64,000 nucleotides of DNA, from NCBI GenBank assembly GCA_024741835.1, contig JAENRP010000001.1, positions 434,001-498,000 of the forward strand, given 5' to 3'. The stretch comes from Diplocarpon mali. Lineage: Eukaryota; Ascomycota; Leotiomycetes; Helotiales; Drepanopezizaceae. Below the pieces are notes generated by a model. It did no database searches and had not been told where the DNA came from. It saw nothing but the letters and a program-made list of their open reading frames with translations. The position numbers were made by a program, and so were the translations under genes. Positions 46,001 through 57,761 of the stretch are shown one piece after another. Positions within the stretch are counted from its first letter, which is position 1. Every line of letters begins with the position of its first letter.

Positions 46001-46668
46001 TATAAAAGTTAAGTTCTTACTTCAGCTTGTGTAGATACCTCGTTAAGTTTGACTATCCCTCAGCTAACAAATACTAGAGCCTTCTCAAGACTTCCAGGTG
46101 TGTTTCAAAAGGGTGTTAATTCAATATGTGGAAAAGGGTAGAGGTCGTCTATCAACTCCGATCATTTCGCTGAAAAGTTCACCGCGACGATTGCAAAAAA
46201 GCGTACCATAAGGGAAAACTCATCAGTCGCCAAAGATGGTTTACACCTGGCGCAAAGAAGAGCCAATAACTATATTCGTATTGGCGAGAATGTAGATACA
46301 TTCGTTGATACCATATAAAGGACTTTAGCATAGCCGTTTCCTGGAGCTTGGCAGTCCTTGCTTAGAGTAAGAAAGAAGTCGCCTCGCTTATATCGCCGTT
46401 TAATTCCTACGTCATCTTCGATATTGCCTGCAAAGCCAGAGATTAGGACTAAGATTATGAAGATATTGAATGCATTTGCCATTTCTGAAATTAGAAACCA
46501 TGTTAGTACGTTTCCTAATCCCTGGAAAAAGGTAACCCTAGCAATGTTGGGGAATTTTGGGGTCTAATATACTGACTCAAATCTTACACGAGAGCTATCG
46601 ATGGGCCCAATAGCTAGACCGGTTTTTTAAATTTATGTCTTCTAGTGCTGCGGAAAAGTACTTGAAAC
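43021..46668. other. Gene-poor, increasingly AT-rich region
   Basis: The first 500 bp are the RAD21 3' flank; a 142-codon open frame at 43112-43540 there has no domain and lies where a 3' UTR is expected. From about 43.6 kb, and strongly from 45.0 to 46.1 kb, the DNA is AT-rich with many TA dinucleotides, as in RIP-affected repeats, but I could not identify an element. One weak small-secreted-protein candidate is listed separately. Confidence 0.45.
46270..46482 (-). CDS. Possible small secreted protein (weak)
   Basis: A 70-codon minus-strand frame starts MANAFNIFIILVLISGFAG, a plausible signal peptide, followed by a basic stretch (KRRYKRGD) that could be a processing site, and contains a single Cys. 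It lies in an AT-rich, gene-poor tract beside a secreted hydrolase, a typical setting for fungal effector candidates. There is no homology I recognise, and a hydrophobic start is easy to get by chance in AT-rich DNA. Confidence 0.2.
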   Translation of the reverse strand: MANAFNIFIILVLISGFAGNIEDDVGIKRRYKRGDFFLTLSKDCQAPGNGYAKVLYMVSTNVSTFSPIRI

Positions 46669-47570
46669 TCAGGCGATCGTCGCTGGTGCCGTGATCCAGC
46701 CTGCTGCGCTAGCGGTCTGAATTCCTTGATACCAAACAGCAGCCATCTTCTGATAGCCAGCTTCAGTAGGATGAGTACCGTCTGTGCCGATATCAGCTGT
46801 ACTGAAGTGAATACTGTGAAAGTCCACATAGAGGACTTTCTTGCCCTGTTCTTGAAGTGCCGCAATCATTGCCGGAATCATAGAGTTCACAGTTTGCACA
46901 CAATTTTCATTGTTAACATTCGGCAGCAAAGTAGAGGCAATGACGGTGACTCCAGGGATCGATGAGAAGAGCGTATTAATTAAGGCGCCTAGACGATTTG
47001 CAGCGTTGGTGATATCAACATTTTGAATACAGTCATTTGTTCCAGCATTTAGGAGGACGAGGTTTGGCTGTGAGGGAGTCGACAAAGATGCTTTGGCCGC
47101 GACTTGATCAATAATATATCCTGGCCATCCTTCTACATCATTGTCGAGCATTGTACCTGATCGTACGCTGCCAATCATGTCCTTTACGATAATTAGCTTT
47201 GCTTTGTACAAGATACCCAAATTGCCGTATCGTAAGCCATTGACAAAACAAGTAGAACTTTGCACATACAACGGGATTTCCTTTAGTAACCAGCTGGTTC
47301 CAAAGGGCGTAGCGGAAACCATTACCATCAGGAGATGTCATCCCATAGACGATCGATGCACCCAGAGGTAGAATCCTAAGCTCAATGCCACCTGCAATAC
47401 TTTTTTGCCGTTTGTCCAAAGAAGTGGCCCAGTTCTGGATGCCCTCCTTACCCTCTATGAGTAAATCTAATTTCTAGATTAGCCAGAATCTAAGTTAATC
47501 ATTCCCATCACAGCTTACAGCTTGTAACAAGAAGGAATGCCGCCAGAATAGCCCTGAGAGAAGACATCAT
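46669..47570 (-). CDS. Secreted SGNH/GDSL-type hydrolase
   Basis: The proposed CDS is the complement of 47570-47519, 47466-47270 and 47181-46669, 253 residues. Exon 1 encodes a signal peptide (MMSSLRAILAAFLLVTS). Exon 2 has LDKRQKS (possible Kex2 site) and block I, LRILPLGASIVYG, with the nucleophile Ser. Exon 3 begins DMIGSVRSG and carries the Gly (GWPGYIIDQ), the Asn block NAGTNDC and the Asp/His block DGTHPTEAGY, so all four SGNH residues are present. Block I reads Gly-Ala-Ser where most relatives have Gly-Asp-Ser. Such enzymes deacetylate or de-esterify polysaccharides or lipids outside the cell. Intron 2 (88 nt) restores the family sequence. The intron 1 acceptor (AAATTAG) is the only choice that avoids a stop and is less sure. 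It stands alone in an AT-rich region. Confidence 0.82.
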
Positions 47571-50251
47571 ATCTTTAGATTATCAAAAGAATGAGAATCA
47601 ATGGTAGGCTTCCATCAAGACAGTCTTGGTGGTATCTATATACTAACATCGTTTTTTTTAAAACAAGTAGCCCGGCCTTTCAGCCTATAGCCTATGGCAG
47701 AGCCCCTCGCATTCAAGTTACTCCTTGCTTACCTGATAAATAAACTTTCAGTCTATCGAATGCGTCCAATTGAATAGAATTCGACTAGTGCTAAAAATAC
47801 AGTGTACCCGAGGAATGATGCTAATGATTTAGTCGAGAAACAGAAACCTGACTAATTTGAGGCACAAAACGAAAGCAACGAAGTAACAAAAACGCATAGT
47901 CTGTTGGGAGGTTAAGCCACAGTTAGCAGCGGAATAATCCGGCAAGGAGAGTCCGTGTTCTCTTGTGTCCGGCTTTTGCAGACTTACAGACGAGTGGGAA
48001 AAAAAAACCCTGCAGATTAAATATTTGAGCATGGCTGCTCTCTAATAAGCCCAGATCGAAGGGCCTACTTACTCGGAGGATGACCATAATGGGTATTCGG
48101 ATATATAATTTAGATCAAAAAACTACATCCAATGCTGATCTTTGAGCGAGCAACGTGACAGCACAAAATTCACAAGGAGAATAGCAATGGTTGTTTGGAG
48201 TCTTCAAAGCTTAGTTTGACCGCTTTAACTGCTAGTCTGCTCCCTCCAATATTTTAGTAGGGTGTGAGGGCTTGATGAGCAGAATTTGAAGAGTCCAGAA
48301 ATAGAGCTTGTCTACCCAGGGATAGGAAGCCTTCTTGGCCCTGGATGCCTCCTGGTGCCAATTGCCGAATCCGGTATGGTAGTATCGTATATTAAGAGTT
48401 TGAGTGGCTTCTGCAAATGGTCTGGTGATTATTACTTTCATGCATAGTGTTTTCTATGTAGGATACTGTTGCTATTAAATTATGAAGAAGCAGCAAAATC
48501 CGGGGTTGGAAGGAACCCGATTCTTCGGATATACAGTCTGTGAGATTGATATACCAAGATTTGACCCACTCGCCCTCTTCTCCTTATCATAATGGTTCAG
48601 CAGAATAAACGCGATGCTGAAGAGTGAGCGCAGAGATGGTGCTACATAGAAAGCGTTGCTACTTCAACGGTCGCAAGAGACCCATTATACATCATTAGTC
48701 AATAGCAGAGTCCAAGAGGATATAAGCTGCTGGTGAGCCTCAAAATAAGAGTATCTTTACCTTCCAGACAAATAATATCTGTCGCTAACAAGACGTCGAG
48801 ATTCGATTGGCCTCTGCAATTTTAGGTTCCATACTTTCTGAGTCTCGGATAACCATGTCGCTGCTTGGTCCAACTTGGTATATCCCCTTCGTTAGGCCGA
48901 AAGGGCGAAAACCAGCCACTGCTTGCCATCCACTTCAGTATTCGGCAGAAGGAAATGCTTCAGCGTCAAGTTTCGAAATTTTGAGCCATTATACGATTCG
49001 TGGAGCTTCAGCAAGATAAAACCATTTACGCAGCTCATGTGTTTTGGATTTCTACCAGTCTCCTCCAACATGTAGGACTACCAGCTATGTTTATTTGTGG
49101 AGAACCTCGCTTTTGATATTCAAGTTGGTCCAGGTGATTTTCTATGCTCTTTTTCTTCAGCCTCTGCCTATAGCACTTACGGAGAGGCTTGAAAACCCAA
49201 TATTGAGCCGTTCCGGTTCGAAAGAAATGGGCGTGGATTGGTGTTACAAACCAGCGCAATATCTACTTAGCGTTATAACAAAACATCAATTGATCTGGCA
49301 AAAATATATTGGTTGCCTCAGTCCTACACCGCCATGAAGATTTTAGCAAAAGACACCGAGGTAGTCCGCAGCAGGAAGCGTCTTTCCTTTTATGTCTCCT
49401 TGCTCTCACTTCATTCGCCCTAATAGCTTATGCAGCAAGAATATATGGCTTATCCGCGCAAGAGCACGCTTTCTCTTTCGCCAGAATTAGAATGGCACAG
49501 ATAAAGTCCTCATGTAATTTGTCTGACATCGTCCGGTAGTTCCGATGTCCTCTTAGTCGATGACGCCGCTGTCTTCTGTTCCGCAAGTGGTGGCTCAGGA
49601 AGGCCAGAGGATATACTACAAAAATTTCCAAGCAAAAATTCACCTTGGGAATCATAGGGATTACTGTACTCGCGTCTTTCCACATCACTAATTGAAATAG
49701 CTACATCATCAATATACTATTACCAGCCTGAGAAAAGCGACGATGAGAAGGATGCATTTGCTTACTATATCTGTATGGAGCCCGTAGTATCAGTTCATGA
49801 GTCTCACAAGATCTCCGCCGAGGCACTTTTGAACTATACAAAGCTAATCCTTCCCCCCATTTTTTAAATAAATGAAACAAGCTTGAAGGTACGACTGGCA
49901 CAAAAGCAGTGAAGGAGCTGCTGTAAACAGCCTTGTGTATTTACTTTGTTTGATAGAGAGCCACAGATACAAGTTGATTCCCCTAGTAGACCAGCTAGTT
50001 GCCCTTTTCAATGCGCTTTGAAAAATATGTTAAATAGGGAGAAAGGCAGCGATCAAAACCTCTGTAGACCTGACTCTGGTGGCGTAAGGCCAGAAGGCAC
50101 ACTAATACTTTATTCCCCCCTTTTTTCAGGTACATCAGCCACTTTAATAAGAGAGAACCCCCCGCTCTTTTCCTTTCAACGTGCTACATTAATTCTAAAC
50201 TATTAGAGCCGGCGACTCAATACCTATACGCGGTGTCTCTTATGAATATGC
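47571..50251. other. Gene-free region upstream of the SGNH gene
   Basis: Open frames are all under 100 codons and without features (for example 97 codons at 49044-49337). Composition is moderately AT-rich. I recognise no gene, RNA or repeat here. Confidence 0.4.
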
Positions 50252-50490
50252 AGACTCTTTAAGAGTCTGCAAAGCCGAGATTGAGCCCTTTCGACTATCG
50301 AAATACCCTGAGTCGAGTAAAGCTAGAACTTTCGAAAACGTCCGAAAGAAAAAACTTTCTCTCTATTATACTACTTCCTTTATAAATACCCCTTACTCTC
50401 GACCTCTACTTATATACTCTAAGACTGTTCAGATACATACTTATAATTAAAGGAGAGGCTTAAGAAAGGATACGAATGAGAAAAAGGCAA
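50252..50490 (+). repeat. Left terminal inverted repeat of the 50.2-51.8 kb element
   Basis: This arm matches the reverse complement of 51585-51817. It contains TATAAATACCCC at about 50383-50394, a plausible TATA box, about 90 bp before the first ATG of the interior frame, so the arm may also be the promoter of the element's gene. The outer inner-limit is approximate because similarity fades. Confidence 0.7.
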
Positions 50491-50936
50491 TTTATAGTTT
50501 TTAAAGAAAAGGAGGAGGAGAAGGAAACAGATAATTTTAATAATTTAATTAAAATCGATGAAAAGGATTGTAATCAAATGCTGTTGCTATTTGGTAAGAT
50601 ATTTAGTATAATTACATAAATAGCCGCTATAAGCGTATGGGACTTATCCTAGAATAAAGAATCTAAGGTGATTCTATTTATTAAGGCACTTTTTAAGAAC
50701 GTATTCGCTTATAACCTTAAGGGTATAACTATTAATTAAGATAAAGGCTAGACTCTTATCTAACAAATCAGGAATCATAGGTGTAATAGGCCAAATAGTA
50801 CAGATGCAAGGAGTTTTAGGCTAGGTTTTCCTTATATACAAATCCGACTATAGCGTTTCTCGCTTATGCTAAATAACTCAAAATTAATATAGTGTATTAA
50901 AAGGAAAAATTTAAACTATATAATATGAGCGAAAAA

Positions 50937-51184
50937 TGTGACGGAACTCACATATAAGTCGCATCACTTGAGCGTACTTGGCACTCTTCGGTCACCTGAC
51001 CGATCCACCCTTTTAGCCTTTGGCCCTTAGCCTATACGTATATATAGCAGAGCTCCCTCAACAGCGGATTACTATAGTAGCTGATTATAAGTTGATGGAT
51101 CTGGAGGTTCTGAAGGTTCAGACTTTTTCATGTGACTCACACCGTCTCATATGACTCTGCTTTCTACACATACAGAGCGTCACA
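50937..51184 (+). mobile_element. Solo LTR (248 bp) nested in the inverted-repeat element
   Basis: The segment begins TGTGACG and ends CGTCACA, a perfect 7-bp terminal inversion with the canonical TG...CA ends. It is flanked on both sides by AAAAA (50932-50936 and 51185-51189), a 5-bp target duplication typical of Ty1/Copia and Ty3/Gypsy integration. It holds a TATATATAG box near 51040. Its base composition is close to normal, unlike the AT-rich element around it, so it arrived after the host element was mutated, or as a single copy escaped RIP. The internal retrotransposon part is gone, as after LTR-LTR recombination. Because the target duplication is poly(A), it is weaker evidence than a complex 5-mer would be. 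Confidence 0.75.
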
Positions 51185-51584
51185 AAAAACGCCATAGGAT
51201 TAGGTATAAGGAGAAACTAGTAAGAACAGACTCCTTGAATTGAGTCTTTTAGTCAATTGAATTCATAAGAGACCCTGCTATGTTAGATAAAAGTCGAACC
51301 CATACCTTATTTAATATTTATTCCCTCTAGGTCTTGGGCGAATGTATCGTTAGAAAGGTTCTTAAACAGACAGAGTCCCCTTAGGTTGCTTATTGTAGGA
51401 TAAGCCTTCTCCGCTAGTACAGCTATCTTCAATTATATTAAGCTTCTTTCTAATAGGTGACAGCTATTGATTATAAGCCTTCTTACTTATTAACTTCAGC
51501 TTTCGAAGAAAAATCCTCAAGGCTGCGAGGCTTCGAAATATATCATTTTCCCTTTTTCTTTCTCCTTATATACTAAAATCAGCC

Positions 51585-51817
51585 TTATTTCACTTTGTAT
51601 CTATCATTAAGCCCTTTCTTTAGTTGTAGAATATGATTGAATAATCCTAGTATCTATAAGTAGAAGTCGAAAGTAGAGGGGTATTCATAGAAAAGGTAGT
51701 CATGGAAGACTATCGTTCCGAAGTTTTCAAAAAGTTCTAGCTTTATGCGACTTAGGGTTTGATATTTCGCAATCGAAATGCACTTAATCTCGGCTTTGCA
51801 GACACTTCAAAGAATCT
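51585..51817 (-). repeat. Right terminal inverted repeat of the 50.2-51.8 kb element
   Basis: Read on the minus strand this arm repeats the left arm: AGATTCTTTGAAG at the tip, then GTCTGCAAAGCCGAGATT, AAAGCTAGAACTTT, GAATACCCCTCTACTT and CTTCTACTTATAGA. Its differences from the left arm are largely C/T and G/A. Outside it is an A-rich run. Confidence 0.7.
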
Positions 51818-54800
51818 AAAAAAAAATCGTAGGTTCGTAGGCGACGCAGCATACAGGGGTTGAGTCTTCGTCTCCTAGAATCTCCATTCAAATTACTGAG
51901 ATACTTTCAATAATCATGATAGCTAATATCATAAAGTTGATAATGATCCGAAGCAATCAAATATGTATACATAAGAGGAATTAATTATGGTTGCCCGATT
52001 TCATCAAAAGATACTATTTCATATATTGTAAATAACATTCTTGCAGAGCCTTTCATTCTCCAAGTAAGTTCGCCGATCAGTTAAAAGCGGCGTTAGTACA
52101 TTTGTATACGCTTGGTGTGGGTGCCTTATGCCGTCCTGGCAAATTAATCGATTCCTGAGAAGTACATGAGTATGATGTAAGATTTTTTTGCAGTATAGTT
52201 TACAGTCAGATTATGTCTTAGTTTACTCCCTTACTCAAGGCCATGCCTGCCGCAGCGCTTAGCCAAATAAAAGGGTTTCTTTTCTGGACATCAACACTAT
52301 AGGTATTTCTGGGTCCTGATTGGATCCTGGACCGAGACCTCGTATTCCCGCCAAGTCGTATTCGCGTTGTTTGGAACGGTTCCGATTTTCATTGTTTCGA
52401 CGTGGATCGGATCCGCAGTAAGCGAAACCGACGGTTCTGATATTGTTCAGCGTTCAATAAGCAGTAAAAATTCCAAACAAGACAACAATAATCAGAGGAC
52501 TATGCCTCGAAGTCCAGTTGCGAGTGGCCTGTGAGTCATGAGGAATAAGCCAGAGGCCTTAGTAGTATATTGTGTTTGTTTTAGCGTGTGCATAGTACAA
52601 AGAAGCCATGGTCAGGTTACAGTAGGTCTCCTCCTTTTCCTGCCTTGGGCAGTTTTGCATAAGCTTGGTTGCAGTAAGGAGAAAGGCGGTGACACAGCTA
52701 GATCCTGGCACCTCCGTATGCTCCCTGCAGGAACTACATTCGAGTAGTTGAAAATCATTGTATTGCATAATGGAGGCACAGAGGCACATTGGAAAAGCAT
52801 TATACCCTGTGATTTCATTAACGAACCTTCTTCCTTGCATATCAATCACAACAGTTGTGACAAATATTTTTTTAGCTTGCCGCTGAGCCAGGATTTTTAA
52901 AGGACTGCAGCGTTCCTGTTTTCTGACTGGATCATATGGTACAGAGAAGAAGTATTCTAGCCGGTCACTTGCAGGGGGTAAGAGTTAGCACCTTTTTAAT
53001 TAAGAGGGTTGTAATATACTCAATACTTATACTTGAATTAAAGAGAAATGTATCTGAATAGTTCTTAATGTCTAATACAAATTATGTAAGATTAATAACT
53101 AGTACAAGGAGCTTCCTTAGATCTATATTCAAGTTTAGATAACATATTTTAAATATCTTAACCGTGGAGGTCAAGTATAAATTATGATGGATTCACTATA
53201 ATGGTATTCTATAATGTATTACTTAATCGAGTTGATTGTCCACTTCCTATAGTTAATCTCTATTAATATACCACAATACCCCAGTGATGTATCATAGCTT
53301 GCTGAGTTGAATACATGGCTACAGTGGTTACGTATCACACACCGTCGATCAGGGGGTGTCAAACATTTAGCTTCCTCAAGTTACATTGTGAAGATCCTTC
53401 ACTCGTAGCTCTGTGATTCCCAAAAAAAAAAAATCAAGTTAGGTCAATTTCTCTGGAAGTAAAATACTATTAAATATCAGCTCCAATATGAACACTGTAC
53501 AAACTCTAGTGCTCCCTCGTTTCAGTGGGCTGCAGTTACGGATATTTGATTCCTAGGCGCAGGTGGGATTTGGTTGGTCAAAGTCCATGTACTCAGTCGC
53601 GGGTCAAACAAACACTACATTAGCATCATTTATGAAGTTTATTTATATGGGTTAAAGAGGTCAAGTATGCTTTCAGGTGGTGTTTATTTTGCATGCGAGG
53701 AAGTAATAGATATGCTCAGAATTACATTGCAGCCTACTGGAAAAAGGAAGTAGATACACGCATGATCCACGAAGAATTTGAGACGTAAGAGAAGTGGAGC
53801 AGAAATGGAGTTTAACTAGAGCACATGGGGTACTTGTTTCGGAGGTGGGTGCTTGCAGAGGCCTGGTCTTTGATAGTAACGCAATTTTAGTATTTAATAT
53901 CGCCATATTATCGGATCTCCATTTGATTTTAATTAATCGTAGCACGATAGAGGGACTTTGCAACTGATTTACAGTGCTCGTCTATAGAGCCTCTCCGCCG
54001 GTTTGAAAGCTAAATTTTTGGCAGTGATAAAGCCAAAAATTTAACATTTAGTCCAAGGAGGGGATCTTACTATCATCAAAGTTAGCTCAGACCGCAGATA
54101 TGGACAGGCGGGGCAACTTAATTTCTATAACAATACTGTAGCTGAGCTACTACGAAGAAGCTAGGGGCTTCAACTAACCGAGCAAATATCGAGGGTTTCA
54201 ATTATTTCGTATATCGACCAAAATGTGTACACTTCCCTCAGATCGACTATACAAGTAACCTAGGCAATCCCCGCCTGGTGCGGCAGCTGCGCTTCCCTAG
54301 ATTTCTAGGCACTAATCTTACGTGGTTTCTCCCCCAAGAAATATGAATTAAAAAGCTAGATAGAATAAATTGATGAATATAGATTACGTATTTACATAGC
54401 CAAATAACAGCATACTATCAGATAACTAAGAAATAAGACCTCCGAATATACCTCGTAAAGAGGTACCTAAGCGTGATTATATACCCGGGCATATTAAGAC
54501 TAAGCTTTCGGCTAGAAGTTTTCAGCGTCGCGTATGGCCAAGACATACTTCGCAAATTTGTACATAGTATAATGATATGCGGAGTATTCTCGTAAACAAA
54601 TATATATCCAATTATTGATAGAGGATAGCCGGCGCAAATTTTCATTGCACTATTACCCAATCGTCATAAAACTGGAATTCCAATATGATAACTCCTTATA
54701 TTCGTAGCTTTAATCTCTTATCAGTAAGAATATTACACACTTCCGGAGACTAGCGCTAGCTACTTCTTTGCCGATCTATTCTACTATGAATAGTACCGTG

Positions 54801-55814
54801 CCCGAGGCGCAGCTGTCTTGGAAAATGGGGATCGCCAGTTTAGTTAAACTGTATGACCGATGTCGCTAAAGCTTTATTGAGGTAAGGGATACTGTATTTG
54901 GCTTAATTTTGGCAAAATGGATAAATATCTCAGCCCAAGACTAGGCAGCCCTCTTGTACACGAACGCAATCGAGCTGTTGCCTTTAACCCTAGATTACAT
55001 AGGCACTTACGCTATGGTAGTCTAATTCAGTGTAGAATTAGAGCTGGCAGATCCAATCAACAAGCTTGCGCTTAAACCTCTTCTCTGCTCGACTTTTCAG
55101 TATAACCCAGTCGACAAATGACCTCTGTTAAATCCAACTAAGTTGTAAGTGAGTTAGAGAAAGGCGGGCTCGTTTCAGACCTATAACTGTCCTTATAGCT
55201 CAGGTTGCAAAATACCCCTGGTTATTGCGTCGCAGGCCTGATAAACACTACCTCCTACAATAGTTCACATCTTAAGGAGGGCTCATAATAAGTTTGCAAG
55301 GTCCAATTTACTTTCACATGATGTTTGTTGTCGCATCTTTAGTGGAAATCTCCAAGCTTTTGGCCGGATTGGGACTTGCGCCGTCCCATTTAGTGTATAT
55401 ATCACGTGATAGAATATAAAGCCCCCACTCAGCCCCTCGAACACGGACTGGTTGTTTGCATGGAATCATTGACTCGATAGCTAAAAAACACATTGTTAAC
55501 ACGCTGCCTGAGTTGTTTATATACACAGTACGCAACTGTCTGGGCCCGATGCATCAGAGCAATAAGCTTTCGGCCAGGTGTCTGTGCTGGTGTGCCAATT
55601 TCCGACGTCTCCAATCAAGCTGACTTTTTTGTAGGATTCGCCGACTAGAAGTGAATAGCCCGGACAGTCCGGAACCTCTGGGCGTCATGCCGGGGTATAA
55701 ACAACGCGGGGTGCGCTGTCTGGTTCCAGATATCGGATTTTCTGGTCGCAACCCCGCGCTTCTACTGTTGCCGTTGATTCTTATGTCTTGTAGAACCTCA
55801 ATCAAACCCACCCG
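51818..55814. other. AT-rich, gene-free region
   Basis: About 4 kb contain no supportable gene. The longest open frames (96 codons at 52559-52849 and 53673-53963, both minus) lack domains and splice context. A strong hairpin lies at 54011-54043. No tRNA or known element was recognised, although parts at 53.0-53.3 kb and 54.3-54.7 kb have the AT-rich look of old repeats. Confidence 0.45.
54011..54043. other. Perfect 12-bp inverted repeat (hairpin)
   Basis: TAAATTTTTGGC and GCCAAAAATTTA are exact reverse complements with a 9-nt loop (AGTGATAAA). It could be the remains of a small fold-back element or the joined tips of a terminal-inverted-repeat transposon after excision. There is no gene nearby for it to regulate. 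Confidence 0.5.
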
Positions 55815-57209
55815 ATGGAGCCTCCAAAATTACTTACCAGTTCTTCGAGGCAAAGGAAGCCAAGGGCAAGAAAACAATCAAAGACAGGATGCCTAATTTG
55901 CAAACGGAGGAAGATAAAGGTAGGCCCGATTCTGCGTTGTTGTGTCTGTTGTATATTCTAATATATAACGCAGTGCGACGAGAGGCAGCCATCCTGTTTG
56001 AACTGCACCAAGCACAGAGTTACCTGCGACTACGGAAGTGGGGGCCGGCAGTTTCGAAGAAGGGATGGCGAGCAAGGTAGCACTGATTCGATACCAGCTG
56101 AGCTGGCCTCACCCCACGGACTTTCTGGAACTTTCAGTCTTCTCGACATGGAGCTTTTGCACCACTTCAACAACTACACGTTTTCCAGTTTCACGACGGA
56201 GTCTATTGTACATCAGACCTGGCATAAGCATGGGCCATCACTCGGTTTCCAGTTCCCATTCCTCCTGAGAGGCATTCTTTCTTTTTCTGCTCTACATCTG
56301 GGACACGTCAATGTGCGTAGAAGAGAAACCCTCACGAACTATGCGGGGAGATTACACTCCCAGGCATCTGACGGATTTGGAGCGTTGCTACCGCAAGTAT
56401 CGGCAGAGAACTGCTCTGCGCTGCATATGTTCGCCTGCCTCGACTGCTTCTTTCAACTCGGGCGTCTCGACAAATCATCGGACGTAGCTGTTCAGAAACG
56501 GAAATGGTTAGGGCTGGCGACAGGCCTGGAATGTGTCACTGGGATGCGGCTCATGCTCCAAACGTCGGCGAAGTCACTCTATTCGGGCCCACTCGGCCCG
56601 ATGCTGAGAGTTGGAGAAATGCGGAACACTGTGCTAGTGGGCATAGTGAGAACAGGACCTCAAGTCCCGCAGTTTTCCGAGTTGCGAGAGAGGATGTCTC
56701 GGTATGAGACGGATGATGGCACTTACCAAGTGTATATCGATACAATCGCAATTCTTGAGTCGGTGTTTGAAGTTATTAGCAACACACCCCTTGGTACTCG
56801 AGAAGCAGCAGATCTGTTGATCGGACTCTTTAACCTCCCGAAAGACTACGTGGATCTCTTGAAGCAAAAAAGACAGGAAGCAATGGTGATATTTACGTAT
56901 CTCTGTGTTATATTCCGGTACCTAGAGACCTATTGGTGGTTGCAGGGTGTTGCTGCTCATTTCATGTTGCAGCTGTACCAATTTCTGGATGACGAGCACC
57001 GGGAGTTGATTAGATGGCCAATGGAACAGTTGAACTGGATCCCGCCGCCAGAGCTGATTGATGACAGCACGGGGACTGAATCTCAAGATGGAGAGTACGA
57101 AAAATCGGGCCTGGATGGGGTATTTGACGATTCCTCGCCTCTTTGGTCTCCACTTTCTGCGCCACATAGCGCGACTTATCCTCCCAAGCCACTATCCCCG
57201 AATTTCTGA
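55815..57209 (+). CDS. Zn2Cys6 fungal transcription factor (Upc2-like architecture)
   Basis: The CDS joins 55815-55919 and 55974-57209, 446 residues, with one 54-nt intron that falls inside the zinc cluster. Exon 1 ends TGCLICKRRKIK and exon 2 starts CDERQPSCLNCTKHRVTC, giving a perfect CX2CX6CX6CX2CX6C binuclear cluster preceded by a basic stretch (RQRKPRARKQSK). The rest resembles the short C6 regulators of the sterol-uptake-control (Upc2) type: MELLHHFNNYTF, a segment around HKHGPSLGFQFPFLLRG, and FSALHLGHVNVRR. It probably binds DNA in the nucleus and controls a metabolic gene set. No biosynthetic cluster adjoins it, so targets are unknown. Without the intron an ORF finder would start it in exon 2 and miss the DNA-binding domain. 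Confidence 0.9.
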
Positions 57210-57761
57210 CGCAGCTCGTCTATGTCATATTTCGATCATCTAAAGAGGCATGTAAAGTTGTACGGCGTTGTTTCGACTTGCTATGTTAGCCTTCGCTGAC
57301 TCTGGCCTCCTGCCAGTCCCCGCGGGCTTTTTACATGGAGAGTACAGTCCCACCTGCTAGGCGGATTTGGTGATTTGGCGTTTGAGAAGGTCAGATAGCA
57401 AACGCCCTCTATTCCCCAGCATAATAGCTCACGTATTTTCTTACAATCTGGTATTTCTCACGGCCTGCTAGAATGGTCTGGGTGGCGTAAGGAATGGGTT
57501 GCTTGGTGTGAGTCAGCAAATGGTGTTACGATATTGAGGTTAATGTATCCCCGAGTTTGATACCTTGAACGGTGTATCGGCAGTATTTTCATATCTTGTC
57601 GTGAGCTCTTTCTGTGACCTTGGTGATATTGTATTTAGTAGAGGTCGCAGTAAACTGTCGCTTAGTAGACCCGGGCCCACAAAATTACCTGCCACCTGCA
57701 ATCGTGGTAGCTTCAGCAGCTCCTCCACCACCAACATCACCCACATGCCGAACCCAAACCA
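57210..57761. other. Intergenic region before COG4
   Basis: This is the 3' flank of the Zn2Cys6 gene and the presumed COG4 promoter and leader. I see no element I can name. Confidence 0.4.

Larger units (their letters stand above)
50252..51817. mobile_element. RIP-mutated element with long terminal inverted repeats, carrying a nested solo LTR
   Basis: The two ends are inverted copies of each other for about 235 bp (about 50252-50490 and 51585-51817). Both arms read inward with TCTGCAAAGCCGAGATT, then AAAGCTAGAACTTT and GAAAAC, TA(T/A)(A/G)AATACCCC, TCTACTTATA, and a final region with TTAA...AAAG. Differences are mostly transitions. Between them a plus-strand frame beginning MRKRQFIVFKEKEEEKE at 50476 soon meets TAA/TAG at likely Gln codons, so any transposase gene is dead and cannot be classified. 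The left tip forms a perfect palindrome (GCAGACTCTT/AAGAGTCTGC, 50250-50270). No clear target-site duplication is seen. The size without the nested LTR and its second target copy is about 1.31 kb. It is most likely a degraded DNA transposon; an inverted duplication of a promoter-bearing segment is the alternative. Confidence 0.72.
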
